Shown here: piece after piece, positions 46,133 to 54,511 of the stretch | Position numbering within the stretch: the stretch's first letter is position 1 | Layout: the number at the start of each line of letters is the position of its first letter | DNA from: Mesorhizobium_K quangtriensis | Lineage (GTDB): Bacteria > Pseudomonadota > Alphaproteobacteria > Rhizobiales > Rhizobiaceae | Length of the DNA stretch: 64,000 bases | Direction: 5' to 3' | Assembly: GCF_040081925.1 (NCBI RefSeq) | Contig: NZ_JBEBMF010000003.1 | Span: forward strand, 124,001 to 188,000 | Program-made: the position numbers and the translations under genes | The notes under the pieces: generated by a model | The model's database searches: none | Told to the model about the DNA's origin: nothing | Seen by the model: the letters and a program-made list of their open reading frames with translations, nothing else

Positions 46133-47335
46133 TTAGCGCTCCGCCAGCGCCGGTTCGCCGCGCCGCTCGCGGATCAAGTTGGCGAAGCGGCGGAACAGGT
46201 AGTGCGAATCCTGCGGGCCGGGCGAGGCTTCCGGGTGATGCTGGACCGAGAAGACCGGCCGGCCGGTAAGGGTGATGCCGCAGTTCGAACCGTCGAACAG
46301 CGAGACATGCGTTTCCTCGACGCCTGCGGGCAGTGAGTCCGCATCGACGGCGAAACCGTGGTTCATCGACACGATCTCCACCTTGCCGGTTGTGTGGTCC
46401 TTCACCGGGTGGTTTGCGCCATGGTGGCCCTGATGCATCTTGGCGGTCTTGCCGCCGAGCGCCAGCGCCAGCATCTGGTGGCCGAGGCATATGCCAAAGA
46501 CCGGGATGTCGGTTTTCAGCAGGTCCTGGATCACCGGCACGGCATATTCGCCGGTCGCTGCCGGGTCGCCCGGGCCGTTGGACAGGAAGATGCCGTCCGG
46601 CTGCATGGCGAGGATTTCAGCGGAAGAAGTGTTTGCCGGAACTATGGTCACCTTCGCGCCGAGGCCGGCGAGCAGGCGCAGGATGTTGCGCTTCACGCCG
46701 TAATCGACCGCGACCACATGCATGGACGGGTTGTCCTGCTCGGAATAGCCCTCGTTCCAGACCCACGGCGTCTCACGCCAGACCGACGACTGCCCGGAGG
46801 TGACATCCTTGGCGAGGTCGAGGTCGACCAGGCCCGGCCATTCTCGTGCGCGCGCCTTGAGGTCGTGGAGGTCGAAGACTCCGTCGGGCGCATGGGCGAT
46901 GACGGCGTTGGGCATGCCCTTTTCGCGGATCAGCGCGGTCAGCGCGCGCGTGTCGATGCCTGCCATGGCGATAACGCCGCGCCGCTGCAGCCAGTCATGC
47001 AAATCATCGCGCGAGCGATAGTTGGAAGGGCTGGTGACGTCGGCCTTGAAGATCGCGCCGACCGCGCCGTGGCGGGCAGCGGGCGTCAAATCCTCGACGT
47101 CCTCGTCATTGGCGCCGATGTTGCCGATATGCGGGAAGGTGAAGGTGACGATCTGCCCGGCATAGGACGGGTCGGTGAGGATTTCCTGATAGCCGGTCAG
47201 CGCCGTGTTGAAGCAGACTTCGGCGACCGCGCTGCCTGTCGCGCCGAGGCCGCGCCCCTCGATCACGGTGCCGTCGGCGAGGACGAGCAGCGCGGTGGGC
47301 TTTTCGGCGATCCAGGCAGTGGTCGGTGCAATCAT
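46133..47335 (-). CDS. carA: Carbamoyl-phosphate synthase small subunit
   Basis: A 400-residue glutamine amidotransferase subunit that supplies ammonia to CarB. The N-terminal CPSase domain begins ALLVLADGTVIEGRGLGATG with CFNTALTGYQEILTDPSYAG. The C-terminal class I amidotransferase has the nucleophile in FGICLGHQMLALALGG, the oxyanion/activator region LSNGPGDPA, and the His-Glu pair in SVQHHPEASPGPQD. ATG 47335 follows GAGGAGAGAAG. It is separated from carB (25738-29214) by about 17 kb, common in Alphaproteobacteria. It is divergent from the DUF6790 gene. Confidence 0.97.
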   Translation of the reverse strand: MIAPTTAWIAEKPTALLVLADGTVIEGRGLGATGSAVAEVCFNTALTGYQEILTDPSYAGQIVTFTFPHIGNIGANDEDVEDLTPAARHGAVGAIFKADVTSPSNYRSRDDLHDWLQRRGVIAMAGIDTRALTALIREKGMPNAVIAHAPDGVFDLHDLKARAREWPGLVDLDLAKDVTSGQSSVWRETPWVWNEGYSEQDNPSMHVVAVDYGVKRNILRLLAGLGAKVTIVPANTSSAEILAMQPDGIFLSNGPGDPAATGEYAVPVIQDLLKTDIPVFGICLGHQMLALALGGKTAKMHQGHHGANHPVKDHTTGKVEIVSMNHGFAVDADSLPAGVEETHVSLFDGSNCGITLTGRPVFSVQHHPEASPGPQDSHYLFRRFANLIRERRGEPALAER

Positions 47336-47585
47336 GGTGCGGCTTCTCTCCTCGAGAGGCGGAAATGGTGGCGCTGTGCATGCGGAACCGCGGCCGGCAT
47401 GGTCACTGCCTCCGCGCACCCGTCAGATGTAGTTCGTGCAAGGCCCGGTCAATAGGGGAGAGACGGACGAGCGTCAATGGATGATATCTCCAGCATTGAG
47501 CCCGCTGGCGCGTTGCATTCGCATGGCGGTTGGCGGAATGTGCCGCCGCGTTACTTTTGGCCAGCAGTTGGCCGAGAGGGGAGCC

Positions 47586-48050
47586 ATGTACACCGCAATC
47601 GTCGTGCTTCTGATGATCGTGCTGCCGATCGGCTCGATCCTGGCCGAAATGCTGCTGGGCGGCGGCGGCGTGCCAATCCTGCTGCTTATCGGCAAGTGGT
47701 TCGTGTTCTGGGCTGCCGGCTGGCGGCTGATGCTGGCGGGCATCAAGCAGATTTCGCAGCCGCAATTCACCGCGCATGAAATCTTCAAGATGAAGACCGA
47801 CGAGGCGCTGCCGATCGTGCGTGAACTCGGCATTGCCAATTTCGCGGTGGGTGTTTTGGGCGTGGCGTCGATCTGGGCGACCAGCTTCGTGCTTCCCGTG
47901 GCCATCGCCGGCGCGATCTTTTACGGCGCGGCGGGCATCCAGCACGTCACGCTCAAGGACAAGTCGGGCAATGAGAGCCTCGCCATGGCGACTGACCTGC
48001 TGGCCTTCGCGGTGCTGGCGGCCTATGTCCTCTATGTGTGGTTCAGCTGA
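47586..48050 (+). CDS. DUF6790-type small membrane protein
   Basis: A 154-residue inner-membrane protein with four hydrophobic segments (for example AIVVLLMIVLPIGSILAEML; VPILLLIGKWFVFWAAGWRL). The conserved middle portion is KMKTDEALPIVRELGIANFA, and the end is AFAVLAAYVLYVWFS. I recognise this pattern as the uncharacterised DUF6790 family; the function is unknown. ATG 47586 follows GAGGGGAG. It lies 57 bp before an SDR gene on the same strand and may be co-transcribed with it. Confidence 0.72.
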   Translation: MYTAIVVLLMIVLPIGSILAEMLLGGGGVPILLLIGKWFVFWAAGWRLMLAGIKQISQPQFTAHEIFKMKTDEALPIVRELGIANFAVGVLGVASIWATSFVLPVAIAGAIFYGAAGIQHVTLKDKSGNESLAMATDLLAFAVLAAYVLYVWFS

Positions 48051-48107
48051 GACCACACGCCGGGTCATCGACCAAGCCGGGCCATCGACCAAACGGATAA
48101 GCGAGTC

Positions 48108-48872
48108 ATGTTCAGGTCCCTCAAGGGCAAAACGGCGATTGTCACCGGCGCGAGCAAGGGCATCGGGCGCGGGATCGCGGGCCGGCTGGGCGAGGCTGGG
48201 CTGAATGTCCTGGTCGTCAGCCGGACCATCGCCGACGCTGAAGCCGTCGCAAGGGAGATTGGTCCCAACGCTTCGTCCTTCGCTGCCGATGTTTCCAGCC
48301 CGGAAGGGTGCGCGGCGATGGCCGATGCCGCCGTTAGCCGCCATGGCGGCATCGACATCCTGTGCGCCAATGCCGGGATTTTTCCGTCCGCGAAACTGGG
48401 CGAGATGACATCAGCCGATTTCGACCACGTTATCCGGACGAACCTCACGAGCACATTCCTTTCCGTGTCGGCGGTGTTGCCGGCGATGAAGAACAACCGG
48501 TGGGGTCGCATCGTTCTCACGTCTTCGATAACCGGGCCGATCACAGGTTTCGCTGGCTGGTCCCATTACGGAGCGTCGAAGGCGGGCCAGCTCGGCTTCA
48601 TGCGCTCGGCGGCGCTTGAGCTGGCGCCGTGGAATATCACCATCAACGCCGTGATGCCCGGCAACATCTGGACCGAAGGCATGGAAGGAAACGGTGACGG
48701 TTACGTCAAGGCGATGGAGGCATCCATACCGATGAAGCGGCTCGGCGACGTCAAGGACATTGCCAACGCCGTGCTGTTCTTCGCCTCCGAGGAAGCCGGC
48801 TATATGACCGGGCAGACGCTGGTCGTCGACGGCGGACAGGTGCTGCCCGAGACGCTTTCGGCAATGGATTGA
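48108..48872 (+). CDS. Short-chain dehydrogenase/reductase (FabG-like)
   Basis: A 254-residue classical SDR: TGASKGIGRGIAGRLGEAGL, VSRT preference loop, CANAG in place of NNAG, catalytic Ser in IVLTSSITGPITG, YxxxK in HYGASKAGQLGFMRSAALEL, and the C-terminal family ending TGQTLVVDGGQVLPE. The substrate is unknown; it resembles 3-oxoacyl-reductase-type enzymes of secondary pathways rather than the main FabG. The next gene, GatB/YqeY, starts 54 bp downstream. Confidence 0.92.
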   Translation: MFRSLKGKTAIVTGASKGIGRGIAGRLGEAGLNVLVVSRTIADAEAVAREIGPNASSFAADVSSPEGCAAMADAAVSRHGGIDILCANAGIFPSAKLGEMTSADFDHVIRTNLTSTFLSVSAVLPAMKNNRWGRIVLTSSITGPITGFAGWSHYGASKAGQLGFMRSAALELAPWNITINAVMPGNIWTEGMEGNGDGYVKAMEASIPMKRLGDVKDIANAVLFFASEEAGYMTGQTLVVDGGQVLPETLSAMD

Positions 48873-48926
48873 CAAACCCGAGGCGATTTAGGCCTAGAAC
48901 AAGGGTCATAAAGAACGGAGTTTGCA

Positions 48927-49376
48927 ATGCGTGAGAAGATCACCGACGCCCTGAAGGCGGCCATGAAATCTGGCGCCAAGGCGCGCCTCTCGACGCTGCG
49001 CATGGTCAACGCCGCCATCCAGGATCGCGACATCGCCAATCGCGGCACCGGCAAGCCTGCCGCCAACGACGAGGAAATCCTGCAGATCCTGACCAAGATG
49101 GTGAAGCAGCGTCAGGAATCGGCAAAGGCCTTCGAGGACGGCAAGCGCCCCGAACTGGCCGCCGCCGAAAACGCCGAGATCGCCATCATCGCAGACTTCC
49201 TGCCCAAGCAGATGGACGAAGCCGAGTCGAAGGCGGCGATCAAACAGGCGATCAGCGATGCCGGCGCGACTGGTGTGCGCGACATGGGCAAGGTGATGGC
49301 CGAGCTGAAGGCGAAATACACCGGCCAGATGGATTTCGGCCGGGCGAGCAGCTGGGTGAAGGACCTGCTGCAGTAA
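48927..49376 (+). CDS. GatB/YqeY domain protein
   Basis: A 149-residue soluble helical protein of the YqeY family, related to the C-terminal tRNA-binding part of GatB and often encoded near dnaG and rpoD. Key segments are MREKITDALKAAMKSGAKAR with LRMVNAAIQDRDI, and the ending VRDMGKVMAELKAKYTGQMD. Its role is probably linked to aminoacyl-tRNA or glutamine amidotransferase biology but is not established. In many Alphaproteobacteria carA, yqeY, dnaG and rpoD form one neighbourhood; here a 5-kb segment separates yqeY from dnaG. Confidence 0.93.
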   Translation: MREKITDALKAAMKSGAKARLSTLRMVNAAIQDRDIANRGTGKPAANDEEILQILTKMVKQRQESAKAFEDGKRPELAAAENAEIAIIADFLPKQMDEAESKAAIKQAISDAGATGVRDMGKVMAELKAKYTGQMDFGRASSWVKDLLQ

Positions 49377-49460
49377 GCGAAGTCGACGTGCGCGGTATGA
49401 TGAACCTTGTTGCGCCTAGACCCAGCACGCGCTTTTCTTGCTAGAAGAAGCAGAGTGAGC

Positions 49461-49829
49461 ATGTTTGACATCCGGGAGCTCGACGAACAAGCTACCCCCC
49501 TGGGCTTCAAACGTCGTGGAAAACAGAACTGGGTTCGCAGGACAGACGACTTCGTCCAGCTTATCAATCTGCAAAAATCCGCATGGTCTGGCGAGATGAA
49601 CTATCTCAATTTCGCGTTGTGGCCCTTGGCATTCGGTGAACCTCCGACTTTAGCAGAAAGCAAATTCCACTTCAGAGTGCGGGCAGATAGCTTCCAAACG
49701 CTGTTTCATTTCGCTTGCGAGCTAAAATCACTCGCCGCACTTAGGATTCATCCGATACGCGCAAGTGCACTCAGCACAATTGCGTTGACGAACCTTCTAG
49801 ACCAACCACGAACTCAGATTTCAAACTAA
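49461..49829 (+). CDS. DUF4304 domain protein
   Basis: A 122-residue soluble protein. The pattern LGFKRRGKQNWVRRTDDFVQ followed by LINLQKSAWSGEMNYLNFAL fits the DUF4304 family, found scattered in bacteria without known function and often near mobile genes. The base composition is clearly less GC-rich than the neighbours (near 50 percent by rough count). It is slightly short, and the C-terminal part (TIALTNLLDQPRTQISN) does not look conserved, so it may be truncated. It lies between yqeY and an aldo/keto reductase; transfer is likely. Confidence 0.65.
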   Translation: MFDIRELDEQATPLGFKRRGKQNWVRRTDDFVQLINLQKSAWSGEMNYLNFALWPLAFGEPPTLAESKFHFRVRADSFQTLFHFACELKSLAALRIHPIRASALSTIALTNLLDQPRTQISN

Positions 49830-49860
49830 AATGTAACTTGCCAGTAAGCGGAGCAAACAA

Positions 49861-50697
49861 ATGCAAAAGCGTCCCTTCGGCAATCATGGCGTCCAGGTTC
49901 CGGTCATCGGGCAGGGGACGTGGAATCTCGACGGGCGCAACGACGCGGGTGCGATCGAGGCGCTGAGGCGCGGACTTGACCTCGGCATGGCGCATGTCGA
50001 TACCGCCGAGATGTATGGCGAGGCCGAGCCGCTGGTGGCCAAGGCGATCGAGGGCCACCGTGACGAGGTTTATCTCGTGTCGAAAGTGCTGCCGAGCAAT
50101 GCCTCGCGCGCCGGCACGATCAAGGCCTGCGAGCGCTCGCTGGCGCGTCTCAAGACCGACCGGCTGGATTGCTACCTGCTGCACTGGCGTGGCGGCACGC
50201 CGCTGGAGGAAACGTTCGCGGCCTTCGAGGAACTGAAGCGCGCCGGCAAGATCCTGTCGTGGGGCGTGAGCAATTTCGATGTCGATGACCTGGACGAGGC
50301 ACTGGAGATTGCCGACGAAGGCAAGATCGCCTGCAATCAGGTTCTGTACCATTTGCAGGAACGCGCCATCGAGCATGCGGTTATTCCGTGGTGCGAGAAG
50401 CATGGGGTGGCAGTCGTTGCCTACAGCCCGTTCGGCAGCGGCAGCTTTCCCGCGCCTTCTTCTTCGGGCGGTCGCGTGATCGGGGAGATCGCGCAAGCGC
50501 ATGGCGCGACGCCAAGGCAGGTGGCGCTCGCGTTCCTCACGCGCCGGCCTTCCGTGTTCGCCATCCCCAAGGCGTCGAGCGCCGGCCATGCGGCGGACAA
50601 TGCGGCGGCCGGCCACCTTGTGCTTTCGGCAGCCGACATGGACAGGATCGACAAGGCTTTTCCGCTCGGACGGCCAAAGAGCCTGCCGATGATTTGA
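49861..50697 (+). CDS. Aldo/keto reductase
   Basis: A 278-residue NADPH-dependent TIM-barrel oxidoreductase. The catalytic tetrad is recognisable: Asp and Tyr in HVDTAEMYGEAEPLV, Lys in VYLVSKVLPSN, and His in LDCYLLHWRGGTPLEET. The cofactor site is near the end (FAIPKASSAGHAADNAAA). It would reduce aldehydes or ketones; the substrate is unknown. ATG 49861 follows GCGGAGCAAACA. It converges with an MFS gene, the two stops being directly adjacent (50697 and 50699). Confidence 0.9.
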   Translation: MQKRPFGNHGVQVPVIGQGTWNLDGRNDAGAIEALRRGLDLGMAHVDTAEMYGEAEPLVAKAIEGHRDEVYLVSKVLPSNASRAGTIKACERSLARLKTDRLDCYLLHWRGGTPLEETFAAFEELKRAGKILSWGVSNFDVDDLDEALEIADEGKIACNQVLYHLQERAIEHAVIPWCEKHGVAVVAYSPFGSGSFPAPSSSGGRVIGEIAQAHGATPRQVALAFLTRRPSVFAIPKASSAGHAADNAAAGHLVLSAADMDRIDKAFPLGRPKSLPMI

Positions 50698-50698
50698 A

Positions 50699-51883
50699 CT
50701 ACGCTTTTTGAATCGCGCCGGGCGGAACCGAAGCCGAGCGTTTTTCCCAGACGGTAGAGCCGATGGCGACGAGCGTTGCGACCGTCATCGAGACGATGCC
50801 GACCAGCGGCAGGCTGCGATAGTCAAAGCCTGCGTTCAGCATCAGCGCGCCGACAGAAGCGGCAATCGCGATGCCGACATTGAAGCCGGAGGGGATCAGC
50901 GAGGAGGCGAGGTTTGGCGCATCGGCTGTCCAGTTTAGGATGCGCGTCTGGATCGGCGTGCCGATGGCGAAGTTGATGCCGCTCCAGACGAACAACGCCG
51001 CAATCATCGGGATCGGAAAGGGGCTTACCAGATAGATGATGAGCATCGTCACGGCCTGCAACGCCGGCAGGATCATGAGCGTCGGAAGGAGATGGCGCGC
51101 CGTCAGCCTGCCGCCGATGAAGACGCCAAGCGTGGAGCCGATGCCACACAGCAATAGCACCCACGGCACGGTGGCGGGCGCGATTCCGGTCACTTCCTGC
51201 AGCAAAGGCGTAATGTAGGTGTAGGGCACGAACTGGCAGAGCATCAGCATGAGCATGATGATCAGGCAGGTCCAGACCTGCTGGCGGCCGAGCACGCGAA
51301 TTTCGTTGCGCAGGCCGGCAGGAGCCGCGACGGTTCCTGTGCCGCGCGGTAGCAGCAACGCCATCGCGATGGTTGCGATGACGCCCAGCGCGAACATGGC
51401 CCAGAAGGTGGCGCGCCATCCCCAGATCGTGCCGATGGCTGTTCCGAGCGGCACGCCGATGATGCCGGATACGGTCAACCCGGCGAGTATCAGCGCGACC
51501 GCCATGCCGCGCTGTTCGGGACGCACTAAGCCGATCCCGACCACCATGGCGACGCCGAAATAGACGCCATGCAGGACGGCGATGGCGACGCGCAGCCCGA
51601 GCATCGACACGAAGTCCGGCGCGAGCGCGCAGGCGAGTTGTCCGACCGTGAAGCCGACGAGAAGCCATACCAGCAGCGTCTTTCTCGCCATGCGACCGGT
51701 CGCGATGGTGAGGAGCGGCCCCCCGACCGCGACGCCAATCGCATAGCCCGACACGAGGTAGCCGGCGTTCGGGATGGATACGCCGAGACCTTCTGCCACC
51801 TGCGGCAGCACGCCGGCGATCACGAACTCGGTCGTGCCGAAGGCGAAGGCGGCGAAGAAAAGGGCGAGAAGGGGAAGCGGCAT
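50699..51883 (-). CDS. MFS transporter (DHA1, arabinose-efflux-like)
   Basis: A 394-residue inner-membrane protein with 12 predicted helices. It begins MPLPLLALFFAAFAFGTTEF, the start of the AraJ/YdhP/NepI-like DHA1 group, with FVIAGVLPQVAEGLGVSIPN, motif A-like ATGRMARKTLLVWLLVGF and motif C-like LAGLTVSGIIGVPLGTAIG. The exported compound is unknown. I chose ATG 51883; the frame stays open far upstream but only as antisense of the next gene. No local regulator is linked. Confidence 0.9.
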   Translation of the reverse strand: MPLPLLALFFAAFAFGTTEFVIAGVLPQVAEGLGVSIPNAGYLVSGYAIGVAVGGPLLTIATGRMARKTLLVWLLVGFTVGQLACALAPDFVSMLGLRVAIAVLHGVYFGVAMVVGIGLVRPEQRGMAVALILAGLTVSGIIGVPLGTAIGTIWGWRATFWAMFALGVIATIAMALLLPRGTGTVAAPAGLRNEIRVLGRQQVWTCLIIMLMLMLCQFVPYTYITPLLQEVTGIAPATVPWVLLLCGIGSTLGVFIGGRLTARHLLPTLMILPALQAVTMLIIYLVSPFPIPMIAALFVWSGINFAIGTPIQTRILNWTADAPNLASSLIPSGFNVGIAIAASVGALMLNAGFDYRSLPLVGIVSMTVATLVAIGSTVWEKRSASVPPGAIQKA

Positions 51884-51987
51884 GGGGGCAGGGCCTCGAC
51901 TGAGGCGGCGAGAAACCACGAAAGCAGAAGCCCGGCAACCGGGAATTTTTGGGCCAGACTTCAGATTTGCTGCATGGGCCTTGACGT

Positions 51988-53649
51988 TCAGCCGGCGGCC
52001 AGCCGGGAACCGCGCAGCAGGCCCTGTTCCTCCAGCACCGGATAGGCGATCGAGGCGAGCAGCGAGTTGATCTGCTTGAGGTCGCGGATCGTGTCGAGGT
52101 GGATGGTGCTGGTCTCGATGCTTTTCGGCGTTCCCTCGCGCAGCCGCGCGAAATGGCTGCTGCTGGCGGATTTCTCGACGTCGCGCAGTCGGTCCTTTTC
52201 CTGCACGAGCTGGAGTGCAGTCGCGGAATCGCGCGACACCAGCACGTTGAAGGCAAGCCGTGCGTTGGCCAGGACGGCGGCATGGAACGCTGAAAGCTCG
52301 CGCCAGCCTTCCGGCGTAAATTCCAGCCCGCGCTCCATCTTCTTGCGGACGTGCGCCAGCATGTTGCGGACGATGATGTCGCCGACCTGCTCCAGCTTGA
52401 CGCAGGCGCCGATGAGTTCCTGGCAGCGCAGCGCCTCGTCCTCGGTCAGCTTCCGGCTCGTCAGCTTGGCGAGGTAGATCTTGATCGCGGCGTGCTTGCG
52501 GTCGACGCGGTCGTCGAGCGCCGCCAGCGCCTTGATCTTCTGATCGTCGGCGGATTCGTAGAGCTCCATGATGCGCGCAAGCATGATCTCGATCGTCTCG
52601 CATACGCCGACGACCTCGCGGGTCGCGTTGGCGAGCGCTTGGCTCGGCGTGTCCAGCGCAGCTTCCGAAAGCGCCGAGATTTCGGTTGCCGAGAGGTCCT
52701 CCTCCACCTCCGACGCGTTGATTGCGATGACGCGTTCGGCAAGGCCATGGACCATGCCGGCAAGCGGCATGCCGAGGATGACGAGCGCCACGTTGAAGGC
52801 GATATGCGCGTTGACGAGCTGCGCCGGAACTGTCGAGCCGAGAAGATCGAGCGGCGGCGCGAACAGGATCATGGCGATGAGCGCGACCAGCGCGCCTGTG
52901 CCCCGCAGGATCAAATTGCCGAGCGGCACGGTGCGGGCCTTGCGCGGCGAGGCGCGCGACAGCACCACCGCGATGATGCCACCGCCGAGATTGGCTCCCA
53001 GCACCAGCACGACGCCGAGCTCCACCGGCACCAGCCCGCGTGCGGCAAGCGCAACGACCAGCAGGATGGCCGCGACGCTGGAATGGAACAGCCATGTCAT
53101 GATCGCCGCAATGAGGAAGGCCGTTACCAGGTCGCCTGACAGATAGTTGACGACGACGGGCAGGATGCGGCTTTCGCGCAACGGCTCGGATGCCTCGCCG
53201 ATCAGCCTGAGCGACAGGATGAGCAGGCCGATACCGATGAGGATGCGGCCAAGCTGGAGCAGGTCGCGCCGCGAGGTCGACATGAAGAGCACGGTGCCGG
53301 CCACGAGGCAGATCGGCACCAGTTCCTGCAGGTTGAAGCTGAGCAGCTTGACCACCAGCGACGAGCCGACATCGGCGCCGAGCACGGCAAGCAGGCCGGC
53401 CGTGCCGCCGACGATGCCCGACCCTGCGAATGAGCCGACGATCAGCGCGACCGCCGTGGCGCTCTGCAAGCAGATGGCGAGCAGCGCGCCAGCTCCGACC
53501 GCGAGCAACGGGTTCTTCAGGATCGAGCGCAGTCTGAGGCGCAGCACGTCACCATAGGCGCGCTCGACGCCCGTGCGCACCTGCCGCGTGGCGAACAGCA
53601 GCAGCGCCACGGCACCCGCCAGATGCAGGAGGACGAGCGAGCCGCTCAA
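51988..53649 (-). CDS. Na+/phosphate cotransporter family protein with PhoU-like domain
   Basis: A 553-residue protein. Residues about 1-310 hold two inverted Na_Pi_cotrans repeats with the signature glutamine/serine motifs (LLAICLQSATAVALIVGSF and AAIMTWLFHSSVAAILLVVA). The C-terminal 230 residues are cytoplasmic helices of PhoU type (ALDDRVDRKHAAIKIYLAKL; LIGACVKLEQVGDIIVRNML). It is expected to move phosphate coupled to sodium, in either direction, with the PhoU part modulating flow. No other phosphate genes are near. Confidence 0.92.
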   Translation of the reverse strand: MSGSLVLLHLAGAVALLLFATRQVRTGVERAYGDVLRLRLRSILKNPLLAVGAGALLAICLQSATAVALIVGSFAGSGIVGGTAGLLAVLGADVGSSLVVKLLSFNLQELVPICLVAGTVLFMSTSRRDLLQLGRILIGIGLLILSLRLIGEASEPLRESRILPVVVNYLSGDLVTAFLIAAIMTWLFHSSVAAILLVVALAARGLVPVELGVVLVLGANLGGGIIAVVLSRASPRKARTVPLGNLILRGTGALVALIAMILFAPPLDLLGSTVPAQLVNAHIAFNVALVILGMPLAGMVHGLAERVIAINASEVEEDLSATEISALSEAALDTPSQALANATREVVGVCETIEIMLARIMELYESADDQKIKALAALDDRVDRKHAAIKIYLAKLTSRKLTEDEALRCQELIGACVKLEQVGDIIVRNMLAHVRKKMERGLEFTPEGWRELSAFHAAVLANARLAFNVLVSRDSATALQLVQEKDRLRDVEKSASSSHFARLREGTPKSIETSTIHLDTIRDLKQINSLLASIAYPVLEEQGLLRGSRLAAG

Positions 53650-53989
53650 GACGCTACCGCCGGTCGGCTGGCGGGAGGCCGGTTGGGGGACAGGGGTACT
53701 ATTTGATCCATTGGCACGGCAATGCGGATTTGTTCAGGTTGGATAATGAAACAAAACATATGACAGCGGCGGTTCGGCGACGACCGACCAAGTCGGAAAA
53801 AAGATAGCCGGTTAATGAAACAGCGCTGTGTCGCCGGCATTTGCAGGATGTGTTGGGGCGGGTGATTCAGACAAGGAATTAACCAAGGTAAACAGCTGAA
53901 TCCATTACGGAATTGTAATGCGGTCGTTCAGTTGAGGTTCATGTACCGGCCGCTATTCCTCATGCATCGACAACGAAGGAATATCAGAC
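53650..53989. other. 340-bp intergenic region upstream of the RcnB-like gene
   Basis: No gene is seen. The first half is the AT-rich leader of the Na/Pi gene. The second half carries two GANTC sites (53864-53868, 53899-53903) and the 16-base motif CGGAATTGTAATGCGG at 53908-53923, which recurs exactly upstream of rpoD at 56582-56597. The ribosome-binding site of the RcnB-like gene (CGAAGGAATATC) lies at the end. Confidence 0.6.
53908..53923 (+). promoter_or_regulatory. 16-base motif shared with the rpoD promoter region (copy 1)
   Basis: CGGAATTGTAATGCGG, identical to 56582-56597. It lies 66 bp upstream of the RcnB-like gene start. Exact 16-base identity in two otherwise unrelated upstream regions suggests a regulator site. 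Confidence 0.5.
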
Positions 53990-54361
53990 ATGAAACGCAT
54001 CGTCCTCTCCGCCATCGCCCTCTCGATGCTGGCTCTTCCCTTTGCCCAGACCGCACAGGCCGGATCGCGCAACGAGCAGCCGCGCTACGAGTATGGGCAG
54101 GACCAGTGGAAGAAGAAGGGCTACGAGCAGCGCCGGCATGATGACCGCCGCTATGACAAGCGTCATGCCGTGAAGAAGAACCACTGGCAGCGCGGCCATC
54201 GCGTTCCCGACTGGCAGCGCCGTCATGTCGTGAAGGACTATCACCGCTACGGCCTGCGCCGCCCGGCCTACGGCCAGCAGTGGGTCCGCGTCGACAACGA
54301 CTTCCTGCTGATCTCGATCGCCTCGGGCATCATCGGCGGCATCATCGCCAGCCAATATTGA
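53990..54361 (+). CDS. RcnB family periplasmic protein
   Basis: A 123-residue exported protein. The signal peptide is residues 1-24 (IVLSAIALSMLALPFAQTAQA). The mature part is unusually rich in His, Arg, Tyr and Lys (QWKKKGYEQRRHDDRRYDKR, RHVVKDYHRYGLRRP) and ends with a hydrophobic LLISIASGIIGGIIASQY. The short RcnB domain (WVRVDNDFLLI) is typical. RcnB in E. coli helps nickel/cobalt homeostasis; most rhizobial members are uncharacterised. It has its own strong terminator. Confidence 0.87.
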   Translation: MKRIVLSAIALSMLALPFAQTAQAGSRNEQPRYEYGQDQWKKKGYEQRRHDDRRYDKRHAVKKNHWQRGHRVPDWQRRHVVKDYHRYGLRRPAYGQQWVRVDNDFLLISIASGIIGGIIASQY

Positions 54362-54395
54362 CCGAGAGACCGTTCTATCCTCCCTGCCTCAAACT

Positions 54396-54422
54396 GGCGG
54401 CCCCGCAAGGGCCGCCTTTTTT
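54396..54422 (+). terminator. Intrinsic terminator of the RcnB-like gene
   Basis: Perfect stem GGCGGCCC / GGGCCGCC with loop CGCAA, then TTTTTT. Confidence 0.92.
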
Positions 54423-54511
54423 GTCCTGTGAATCGCGGGCAAGGGTTTGAAATGCTGTCGCCCTGTGGCGACTGCATGCTTATAAGGACTTGAAAGAGAC
54501 CATTTTCCGCC

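Noticed and set aside
47336..47585. Possible leader or riboswitch between carA and the DUF6790 gene
   Set aside because: No conserved aptamer-like pairing, short upstream peptide or terminator/antiterminator pair could be recognised.
51988..53095. Upstream extension of the MFS gene into a ~800-residue frame
   Set aside because: The added part lies within the Na/Pi cotransporter gene in another frame and is a low-complexity Arg/Ala-rich product. The MFS protein has a normal start at 51883.
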